Shown piece after piece: positions 1 to 5,049 of a stretch of 5,049 nt of DNA. Each line of letters opens with the position of its first letter. Position 1 is the first letter of the stretch. The DNA lies in the NCBI GenBank assembly GCA_937897245.1, contig CALCBO010000202.1, forward strand, positions 1 through 5,049, written 5' to 3'. A program made the translations under genes and the position numbers. Below the pieces are notes generated by a model. The model did not search any database, was not told the DNA's origin, and saw only the letters and a program-made list of their open reading frames with translations. The stretch is from an uncultured Caryophanales bacterium. Lineage in GTDB: Bacteria; Bacillota_I; Bacilli_A; RF39; UBA660.

Positions 1-2
1 CA

Positions 3-53
3 ACATTTAAAACAGTTGAAGGACGTACATTAAAAATAAACTACAACGATAAA
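3..53 (+). other. Possible plus-strand coding fragment, weakly fasciclin-like, at the window edge
   Basis: Plus frame 3 reads TFKTVEGRTLKINYNDK, a hydrophilic strand-turn-strand pattern like the 'LxTxxGxxLxVxxxxG' part of fasciclin (FAS1) domains. The minus strand in the same stretch gives only short, stop-broken or hydrophobic readings. The piece is too short for a firm call and could be chance. It matters because it begins where the adjacent minus-strand gene loses sense. Confidence 0.25.
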
Positions 54-400
54 GAAATAGTAATTGGTAAATTAGTAGTAGTTCTAACCTTAACCTGATA
101 ATTTAGGTCTACATCACTATGTTTATTGGCATTAAAATTAGAAACACTAAAACTATATGTATATGGATCATTTCTAGGAACAATACCAGTTGATTCAAGA
201 TTAAAAGCCATTTTCTGATCTTCAAATATATATAACGCTTTACTTATATTAGCATTTACTTTAGCTCTTATTTCATATTTTGCATAAGCTGTTTTAAACA
301 AATAAAAAGCTAAAAATAGTATTAGAAATAACCCCACTACAAAAACAAGAAATCTCTTTTTCTCATCTAAATAACGTATATTTTTAATTCTATTAACCAT
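41..400 (-). CDS. Second small TasA-like exported protein, apparently truncated at its C-terminus
   Basis: 119 residues. A basic cytoplasmic N-terminus (1-17) precedes a TM segment of about 18-36 and an AYAKYE motif (38-43) that offers an A-Y-A cleavage site. A beta-rich domain follows, with FSVSNFNANKHSDVDLNYQVKVRTTTNLPI (83-112; key parts SVSNFN, SDVDLNYQVKV and TTTNLPI). The 'SNFN--SDVDL-Y-VKVRTTTNLPI' block corresponds to the central strands of the neighbour (SEVAIMYEFRF). Such proteins usually run to about 200 residues. Here the frame stops at TAG 43-41 straight after NLPITISLSL, where a further strand and C-terminal half would be expected. No terminator follows. A frameshift, rearrangement or contig chimera near 45-55 is more likely than a natural short form. 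Translation is coupled to the upstream gene, eight bases away. Confidence 0.7.
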   Translation of the reverse strand: MVNRIKNIRYLDEKKRFLVFVVGLFLILFLAFYLFKTAYAKYEIRAKVNANISKALYIFEDQKMAFNLESTGIVPRNDPYTYSFSVSNFNANKHSDVDLNYQVKVRTTTNLPITISLSL

Positions 401-403
401 TTT

Positions 404-410
404 ATCACCT
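404..410 (-). promoter_or_regulatory. Ribosome binding site overlapping the preceding stop codon
   Basis: The minus-strand sequence TAGGTGATAAAATG has the TAG stop (411-409) of the upstream gene inside an AGGTGAT Shine-Dalgarno site (410-404), three bases from ATG 400-398. The two genes are therefore translationally coupled and in one operon. Confidence 0.65.
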
Positions 411-1029
411 ACGGTTCTGGTTCTACATATTGTTGAAGAGTTTCTCCATTATATTGAACAGCATGAAAATGTATTTCAAATAAATCATCTAATTCTTGAT
501 TATCTTCTGTTATTCCTTCTATATCTACTAAATAATCAAAATAAAAATTAGCACTTATATGAAACTTACGATTATTATTAATATCAGCTAAAGTAATAAT
601 ACCTGCATAAGTATCATTACCTGTTCTTATAACTCCATCACTTGATGTAATTGATCCAAAATTTAATAATTTATCATCATCTATTCTTTTATCAACGAAC
701 CTAAATTCATACATAATTGCTACTTCACTACCTGCAGGATCTATTTCTAAATCAATTGTACCTGAACTTCCTGGTGATAATTTTCCTTGTCTAGTATGCG
801 TAGAAGTCCAAGTAATATTATCTAATATAACCCGATTATCTAAAGTACCATCATTATTAGAAACTGCATCAACACCATTTATTTTTATATGAATCCCCGC
901 TACAGGAGTAACAACATGAGCATCTATAATTGATTCATAAGCAGTATAAGCTAATCTAGAGCTATAATATAAGAAACAGCCAGATACTAAAACTAAAACA
1001 ATTATTAAAACTATCTTCCTATCTTTCAT
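409..1029 (-). CDS. TasA/camelysin-like secreted protein with N-terminal signal or anchor segment (putative SipW-type substrate)
   Basis: 206 residues. A short basic N-terminus (MKDRK) precedes a hydrophobic segment (about 6-22), then an AYTAYES segment (27-33) and a beta-rich extracytoplasmic domain. KLSPGSSGTIDLEI (83-96) followed by SEVAIMYEFRF (101-111) fits the pattern 'PG, strand, small loop, strand' seen in TasA, camelysin and related proteins that use SipW-type peptidases. The C-terminal strand FEIHFHAVQY (184-193) is followed by an acidic VEPEP end. There is no sortase signal. VSGC (15-18) also satisfies a lipobox, but the following FLYY is unusually hydrophobic for a lipoprotein. 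The downstream protein shares the AY--YE motif and general layout. Its likely role is an anchored or fibre-forming surface subunit. Family placement is by pattern only; alternatives are a lipoprotein or a simple TM-anchored protein. Confidence 0.7.
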   Translation of the reverse strand: MKDRKIVLIIVLVLVSGCFLYYSSRLAYTAYESIIDAHVVTPVAGIHIKINGVDAVSNNDGTLDNRVILDNITWTSTHTRQGKLSPGSSGTIDLEIDPAGSEVAIMYEFRFVDKRIDDDKLLNFGSITSSDGVIRTGNDTYAGIITLADINNNRKFHISANFYFDYLVDIEGITEDNQELDDLFEIHFHAVQYNGETLQQYVEPEP

Positions 1030-1034
1030 ACCTA

Positions 1035-1040
1035 CTCCTT
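1035..1040 (-). promoter_or_regulatory. Ribosome binding site of the first small exported-protein gene
   Basis: AAGGAG on the minus strand lies five bases before ATG 1029-1027. It is a strong Gram-positive Shine-Dalgarno sequence and fixes this start. Confidence 0.75.
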
Positions 1041-1049
1041 ATAATAACA

Positions 1050-1078
1050 ATTATAACAAAACATATTTCCTAAGTAAA
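1050..1078 (-). promoter_or_regulatory. Sigma-A-type promoter for the two small exported-protein genes
   Basis: The minus strand shows -35 TTTACT (1078-1073, 4 of 6 to TTGACA), a 17-base spacer and a perfect -10 TATAAT (1055-1050). Transcription would start near 1043. That leaves a leader of only about 15 bases, with the Shine-Dalgarno site at its 5' end. The -35 box sits two bases behind the terminator T-run, so these genes form their own unit. Confidence 0.55.
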
Positions 1079-1079
1079 C

Positions 1080-1106
1080 AAAAAAAGAAGTCAATAATAA
1101 CTTCTT
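1080..1106 (-). terminator. Rho-independent terminator after the SipW-like gene
   Basis: On the minus strand AAGAAGT (1106-1100), an 8-base loop (1099-1092) and ACTTCTT (1091-1085) form a 7-bp stem followed by TTTTT (1084-1080). The first stem bases overlap the TAA stop (1107-1105). The stem has only two G-C pairs, so termination may be partial and some read-through into the next two genes is possible. Confidence 0.6.
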
Positions 1107-1764
1107 ATAAAATCTCTGTATTATCTTCCTCTATATTCTCTTTATTTTCTTCCTTTACTACTTCTTTAATCTCATTATCTTCTTTTTTTACCTTCTCTTC
1201 ATCATTAGTAATATCTCCTACTTCCTCATCTTCCTCATCAGCCTCTACTCGTTCATATTTAATAATAACTATAAACTCATATACCTGATAAATAAATACT
1301 ATAAGGATAGGTAATAATACTAAGAATAAGAAACCAAGTCTACTCTCTAAAATATTCAAAATAGAACCAAGACCACTATAAGTATTACCATATTTTCCTA
1401 ATACTCTAGTACCTACAATACTAGTTGGACCTGAATCATCAACTGTATATAAATAGCTATAATCATCATTTTTAATCTTTGATACTGGACCACTCTTTAC
1501 TATATAACCATCATTATAAACAGCATAATAGTAAATAACATCTCCTTCTTTAATATCATTACTATTCTTAACAACTAATAAATCACCATTCTTCGTATTA
1601 GAAATATTTTTCTCTTCAATTAAATTAATATTAGTAAAAGTATAATCTCCAAATTGTGTATAACCATACTTATTCTTACACAACAAGAAAGAAGTTAATA
1701 CAATAACATATACTATAATAATAAATTCAACAATCAACCATAACCCACGTAAAAACTTTTTCAT
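1105..1764 (-). CDS. SipW-like (S26B) signal peptidase homologue, probably catalytically inactive, with acidic cytoplasmic tail
   Basis: 219 residues. TM1 is about residues 8-29, followed by an extracellular domain of about 30-143, TM2 of about 144-168, and a cytoplasmic tail 171-219 in which 23 of 49 residues are D or E. This order matches the SipW/ER-type signal peptidase I family. NGDLLVVKNSNDIKEGDVIYYY (about 59-80, written NGDLLVVK...IKEGDVIYYY) matches the conserved strand after the catalytic Ser. DDSGPTSIVGTRVLGK (109-124) matches the later Asp/Val-Gly-Lys region, and GLGSILNILESRLGFLFLV leading into TM2 is also typical. The SGSMEPT-type box expected near 44-52 reads TNINLIEEK, with no Ser, and the TH-V motif expected near 86-95 reads GYIVKSGPVS, with no His. 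So fold retained and active site lost is the likely state. It lies behind the surface-protein gene and ahead of two putative SipW-type substrates, suggesting a role in their export or assembly. Catalysis by other residues is not excluded. Confidence 0.75.
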   Translation of the reverse strand: MKKFLRGLWLIVEFIIIVYVIVLTSFLLCKNKYGYTQFGDYTFTNINLIEEKNISNTKNGDLLVVKNSNDIKEGDVIYYYAVYNDGYIVKSGPVSKIKNDDYSYLYTVDDSGPTSIVGTRVLGKYGNTYSGLGSILNILESRLGFLFLVLLPILIVFIYQVYEFIVIIKYERVEADEEDEEVGDITNDEEKVKKEDNEIKEVVKEENKENIEEDNTEIL

Positions 1765-1770
1765 CTACTA

Positions 1771-1778
1771 TCACCACC
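1771..1778 (-). promoter_or_regulatory. Ribosome binding site of the SipW-like gene
   Basis: On the minus strand GGTGGTGA ends six bases before ATG 1764-1762. Its 3' part, GGTGA, pairs with the anti-Shine-Dalgarno sequence and supports this start. The gene starts 49 bases after the stop of the surface-protein gene. No minus-strand terminator is visible between them, so co-transcription is likely. Confidence 0.6.
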
Positions 1779-1791
1779 ACAATCGTATCAT

Positions 1792-1825
1792 AATTATTAT
1801 TGAATTTCAATTATTATTCAATTTT
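1792..1825. repeat. Two tandem 17-base AT-rich repeats across the stop codon of the surface-protein gene
   Basis: On the plus strand AATTATTATTGAATTTC (1792-1808) is followed directly by AATTATTATTCAATTTT (1809-1825), which differs at the G/C in the middle and at the last base. The second copy contains the stop codon (1814-1816). The repeat also makes a weak plus-strand hairpin (TTGAAT 1800-1805 with ATTCAA 1816-1821). Probably replication slippage in an AT-rich spacer; no function can be assigned. Confidence 0.5.
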
Positions 1826-4800
1826 TTTATGTACTATAACATATTTAGTTTCACTATCAATTAATTGATTATTATCATATAATTTGAAAACAATCCGATA
1901 AGTTCCACTAGTTAAAGAAGATTGAAAATTGAAATCAATATTTCTCTCTGTTAAACCATTCATATCTACATACATTTCGTTATCTCTAGCAACCACAAAA
2001 GCATTACTAAATAAAGTTCTAAATGGTACAGAAGTATAAGCATTTGTAGTAATAGAATCAGTATTTCTCTTATATAATTCTACTCTTACATTAGGATTAT
2101 TAAGATGTGATGTATACTTAACATGATATACATTAACATTATTATCATTCATATTTATGACTGCATCACCATCAATAATCTTATCTCTATTACTACCATC
2201 AACCACAATAGAATTATTAGAATCGACCACATAAACTGTAAATTCCTGAGTAACCGAGTTTTCATAAATAGAATTATGTAAACCATCATCAGAAGCAAAC
2301 AGAGTATATCTAATTTTATATTCACCTGCCGGTAAATCTTTATTAACAGTCAGAGTTGGTAATTTATTCAAATTAGATACTTTATTAGCCAGTTTAATTC
2401 TAATTATTCCATCTCCATCCGCAAAATACTCATGATTATCAATCACAATACTTGTACCTATCAACATACTTGAACTAACTGGAACTCCCTCTCTATCAAA
2501 GAATGCTACATTTAATCCCATACTACTAGATTCATAATTAGTATCAATAACAGATTGTCTATTCTCAGTTTCATTATATTGAATTCTTGTACTATATCCA
2601 AATTCATCTGGAATATTGTAATATAAGTAAGTTTCTGTATCACTAATTGTTTGATTAAGTACAATATTACTACTATCATAAGTATTATAAACCATTAATG
2701 ACTCACGTATACCTAATACATTATAAACAGTACGATCTTCATGATTACGTAATTCAAATAACATTGAATTATTTAAATGTTCACCAGTAGTCGTTGTATC
2801 TTTAAGATCAAATATAAATATGAATTCTTCATCTACTAATCCATTAACACTATCATAATATGTATGATTAGCCGTACTATCCTGATAAGTATTATTAGTA
2901 CTAGTACTATCCATCTTAATGAAGTTTCTAAGTGGATATACTACTTCATTATACTGAGCTAACTGTAATAATGAATCATCATATACTGCTTGTGTTACTT
3001 TAAAATAATAATACTCCGGTCGAACATCATTAGCTCCATAATCAAGCATTGTAATCATAGTATTAACAGGTAAAGGATTATTAGTAGTTAATACATGATA
3101 ATTTTGATTATTATTACCATAAACATCTTCAAAACGATTAGCCCAAGCAATTAATGAATAATATGCTGTAAATTGACTTTGATTAGTTATATTTACTAAT
3201 GTTGAAGATGGCATATCATAACGTTTATCATAAGTAATAGAAGCATCATAACTATCTGCATCATCATATTTTCTTGCAACTAAGTTAATAGTTACGGTAA
3301 TAAAGCTAATATCATATTCAATAGCATTTCTAGGAATATCTGCTCTTAATGTTAAGACGACTGTTCCCATTCTACCTTCTCTATTAATATTTTTTGCATG
3401 GTACAAGTAAAACATCAAAGACGGAGGAATTTGCCTACTATCAGTCCGATATTCTCGTGTACCTGTATAAGAATCATCATCAAGTAATTTAGTCGTTCCA
3501 TAACCAGTCCATTCTTGAGTTTCTGCTTTCATTGATAAACCTAAAATATTATTCGCATCATTCTGTGTTCTACCAACTCTTGGAACAACATTAGAATCAA
3601 CTAATTGTACTTCTGGATTTAATCCACTAGCATCGAAGCCAATAACAGTAAAATCAGTATTACCGTTAGCAAAATCAATTAATTGTAATTCATAAGTACC
3701 TAATGATGAATACTTAGAAGCAGTTAAAGTAAACTCATAATTAATAGCTTCAAAACCTATTATCCAACGATAACCAGTTGTTCCAATAGCACTAGGATCT
3801 ACATAGGCTACAGTAACTTCAGAATAATCATCATTTAAATAATTAGAATAGAATCCATCTTTAGTAATATCATGATTAACATGGTGAAGTCCAAGTACAT
3901 AACTACCACCAACTATTTCTAATCCAGCATTACCACTATCTCCATAATCCAAATCATCATCATATAAACCATAACGATAAGTTCCATTATCATAAGCTTG
4001 ATACATTCCAAAGAAAGTCATACCAGTAACTCTACCATAAGCTGTAGCACCTTGGTTAATAGTAATATTTAAATTTTGATTAGGTATCATATAAATACGA
4101 TTATCAGTATTTTTAGTTACAGTTTGATTATCATCATCGATATCTACTTCTGCAGGAACAACTTGTCCATTACTATCTACCCCACTATATAATTCTTTTA
4201 ACATATTTGCATTATGTTGTAGTAATAAGACACTATCATTTTTTAAAGTTAATTTATCAATCATATTAAATGAATATAAAATATCAGAATATTCATTAGT
4301 TCTATCGGTTGTTCCTACTAATTCAATAACTGAATGATCTATAACTAAATCATTAGCTCTTTGAATAGATATACTTTTATTTGGTTGAGTTCTAGAACCT
4401 AAATTCTTAATTGTAATTGTTGAAGTACCAGATGAACTTGAAGCATTTCCTGAACCAAAGATACTACCATTAATGACGAAGTCATGATTATTATTGATAT
4501 AACCAGTACCATTAATATCTACATTAATACCTTGAGTAACTGAAATAAATGTCCAGTCATATGTTTCACTACCACTCGCATTACTTTCTCCACCACCAAA
4601 AACGGTTCCAGTAATACGAATATCATCTTCTACTAATCCATTAATAGCAACAGCACTTGTTCCTATGTTAGTTTGAGTTGTTCCGTAAACAACAGCCATC
4701 TTAGGTCCACCATAAACATTTCCATGAATAATACCACCAACTAGATTAACTTTAGCAACTGAAGTATCTACTCCACTTACTCCAGGACTTGCGGCATTTC

Positions 4801-5049
4801 CTGAACCAAAGACACAACCTGCATTAGGAGCTACACTATTATTAGTACCAATTTCTGTATTTCCATCAATGGTAATTGTTGAATTTCCATGAACAACAGC
4901 TGAACTACCATTACCACCAGCAAAAGCATTACCTGCAATTTGAGCATCAGTTACATAGACATTGGTATTACCACCAACGATACCATCTTCTCCTCCACCA
5001 TAAATATTATTGGATACAATTGAACGATTGATATCTAATGAAGTATTAC
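1814..5049 (-). CDS. Giant secreted surface protein, C-terminal part: beta-helix-like repeats plus beta-sandwich-like domains (5' end outside window)
   Basis: The frame stays open from the TAA at 1816-1814 to the window edge, giving 1077 complete codons, so the gene starts outside. ATG 4699 is only the first in-frame Met. Numbering from codon 5047-5045, residues about 1-330 are rich in G, N, S and T with alternating beta-strand patterns. Rung-like motifs are IYGGGE (5005), AFAGGN (4927), VFGSGN (4813), VYGGP (4717), VFGGGE (4603) and IFGSGN (4462), as in right-handed parallel beta-helix adhesins. After about residue 420 the chain is beta-rich and Y/D/N-rich, with markers GYRWIIG, LTASKYSSLGTYEL and LPVNTMITMLDYG. 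Near the end come two similar motifs, LPAGEYKIRYTL (905) and LTSGTYRIVFKL (1045), suggesting tandem Ig-like domains. It ends in HKKIE, with no LPxTG, TM segment or choline/SLH repeat. There is one Cys in 1077 residues, usual for exported Firmicutes proteins. Likely a surface adhesin or matrix protein; ligand unknown. No specific family recognised. Confidence 0.85.
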   Translation of the reverse strand, partial: NTSLDINRSIVSNNIYGGGEDGIVGGNTNVYVTDAQIAGNAFAGGNGSSAVVHGNSTITIDGNTEIGTNNSVAPNAGCVFGSGNAASPGVSGVDTSVAKVNLVGGIIHGNVYGGPKMAVVYGTTQTNIGTSAVAINGLVEDDIRITGTVFGGGESNASGSETYDWTFISVTQGINVDINGTGYINNNHDFVINGSIFGSGNASSSSGTSTITIKNLGSRTQPNKSISIQRANDLVIDHSVIELVGTTDRTNEYSDILYSFNMIDKLTLKNDSVLLLQHNANMLKELYSGVDSNGQVVPAEVDIDDDNQTVTKNTDNRIYMIPNQNLNITINQGATAYGRVTGMTFFGMYQAYDNGTYRYGLYDDDLDYGDSGNAGLEIVGGSYVLGLHHVNHDITKDGFYSNYLNDDYSEVTVAYVDPSAIGTTGYRWIIGFEAINYEFTLTASKYSSLGTYELQLIDFANGNTDFTVIGFDASGLNPEVQLVDSNVVPRVGRTQNDANNILGLSMKAETQEWTGYGTTKLLDDDSYTGTREYRTDSRQIPPSLMFYLYHAKNINREGRMGTVVLTLRADIPRNAIEYDISFITVTINLVARKYDDADSYDASITYDKRYDMPSSTLVNITNQSQFTAYYSLIAWANRFEDVYGNNNQNYHVLTTNNPLPVNTMITMLDYGANDVRPEYYYFKVTQAVYDDSLLQLAQYNEVVYPLRNFIKMDSTSTNNTYQDSTANHTYYDSVNGLVDEEFIFIFDLKDTTTTGEHLNNSMLFELRNHEDRTVYNVLGIRESLMVYNTYDSSNIVLNQTISDTETYLYYNIPDEFGYSTRIQYNETENRQSVIDTNYESSSMGLNVAFFDREGVPVSSSMLIGTSIVIDNHEYFADGDGIIRIKLANKVSNLNKLPTLTVNKDLPAGEYKIRYTLFASDDGLHNSIYENSVTQEFTVYVVDSNNSIVVDGSNRDKIIDGDAVINMNDNNVNVYHVKYTSHLNNPNVRVELYKRNTDSITTNAYTSVPFRTLFSNAFVVARDNEMYVDMNGLTERNIDFNFQSSLTSGTYRIVFKLYDNNQLIDSETKYVIVHKKIE
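4440..5005 (-). repeat. Internal duplication within the beta-helix region of the giant surface protein
   Basis: Two copies of a GGGE...FGSGNA module are visible in frame. The first runs from IYGGGE (5005) to VFGSGNA (4813). The second runs from VFGGGE (4603) to IFGSGNA (4462). The FGSGNA parts share an exact 19-base stretch (plus strand GCATTTCCTGAACCAAAGA, at 4443-4461 and 4794-4812) lying 351 bases, or 117 codons, apart. Additional degenerate rungs lie between them, so this is a coil-type protein repeat and not a DNA array. More copies probably lie beyond the window edge. Confidence 0.6.

Noticed and set aside
3..92. Whole plus-strand frame 3 up to the TGA near 98 as a real gene end
   Set aside because: From about 55 onward the minus strand has a much stronger coding signal (VRTTTNLPI), so the rest of the plus reading is probably antisense shadow.
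1782..1810. Promoter TTGAAA-17-TACGAT upstream of the SipW-like gene
   Set aside because: The transcription start would fall inside the Shine-Dalgarno site (about 1775), the -10 is poor, and the region is very AT-rich, so such matches are expected by chance.
1800..1828. Plus-strand hairpin followed by seven Ts, like a terminator
   Set aside because: The stem is 6 bp with a single G-C pair, no plus-strand gene leads into it, and the structure is a by-product of the 17-base tandem repeat and the AAAAAA(A)TTG codons ending the minus-strand gene.
1814..4699. ATG at 4699 as the true start of the large gene
   Set aside because: The same frame continues upstream without a stop to 5049 and encodes the same Gly-rich rung pattern on both sides of this Met, so it is internal.
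4440..5049. Repeats as a CRISPR array
   Set aside because: Repeat units are degenerate, in frame, unevenly spaced and encode a coherent Gly-rich protein.
41..5049. Recoded TGA (Trp), as in Mollicutes
   Set aside because: All six Trp codons seen are TGG and no in-frame TGA interrupts any of the genes. TGA is also not used as a stop here, so the data only favour the standard code.

Overview
The window is low in GC (roughly 30% by eye) and every convincing gene lies on the minus strand. Stop codons are TAA and TAG, all six tryptophans are TGG, Shine-Dalgarno sites are of Gram-positive type, and the proteins are rich in Asn, Asp, Ile and Tyr. This points to an AT-rich Firmicutes/Bacilli-type or related gut bacterium using the standard code. 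The genus cannot be told from the sequence.

Layout in transcription order (high to low coordinates). (1) 5049-1814 is the 3' part of a very large secreted surface protein, open through the window edge. It has Gly-rich parallel beta-helix-like rungs at the start, then a long series of beta-rich domains, and no visible sortase motif or membrane anchor. (2) 1764-1105 is a 219-residue two-TM protein with the architecture and flanking motifs of SipW-type (S26B) signal peptidases. The region that should hold the catalytic Ser is degenerate and the basic/His motif is absent, so it is probably a pseudo-peptidase. It carries a very acidic cytoplasmic tail. A short intrinsic terminator (1106-1080) begins at its stop codon. 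(3) Directly behind the terminator is a good sigma-A-type promoter (TTTACT-17-TATAAT). It serves two small exported proteins with one N-terminal hydrophobic segment each, 1029-409 and 400-41. They resemble each other and resemble TasA/camelysin-like SipW substrates. The second is cut short at 41-43.

The likely reading is a cell-surface module: a giant beta-helix adhesin-like protein, a dead SipW homologue, and two TasA-like anchored secreted subunits. This function is inference; none of the four proteins can be named to a gene symbol. At the left end, about 50 bases read better as plus-strand coding sequence (weakly fasciclin-like) than as a continuation of the last gene. That suggests a rearrangement or a chimeric contig end.
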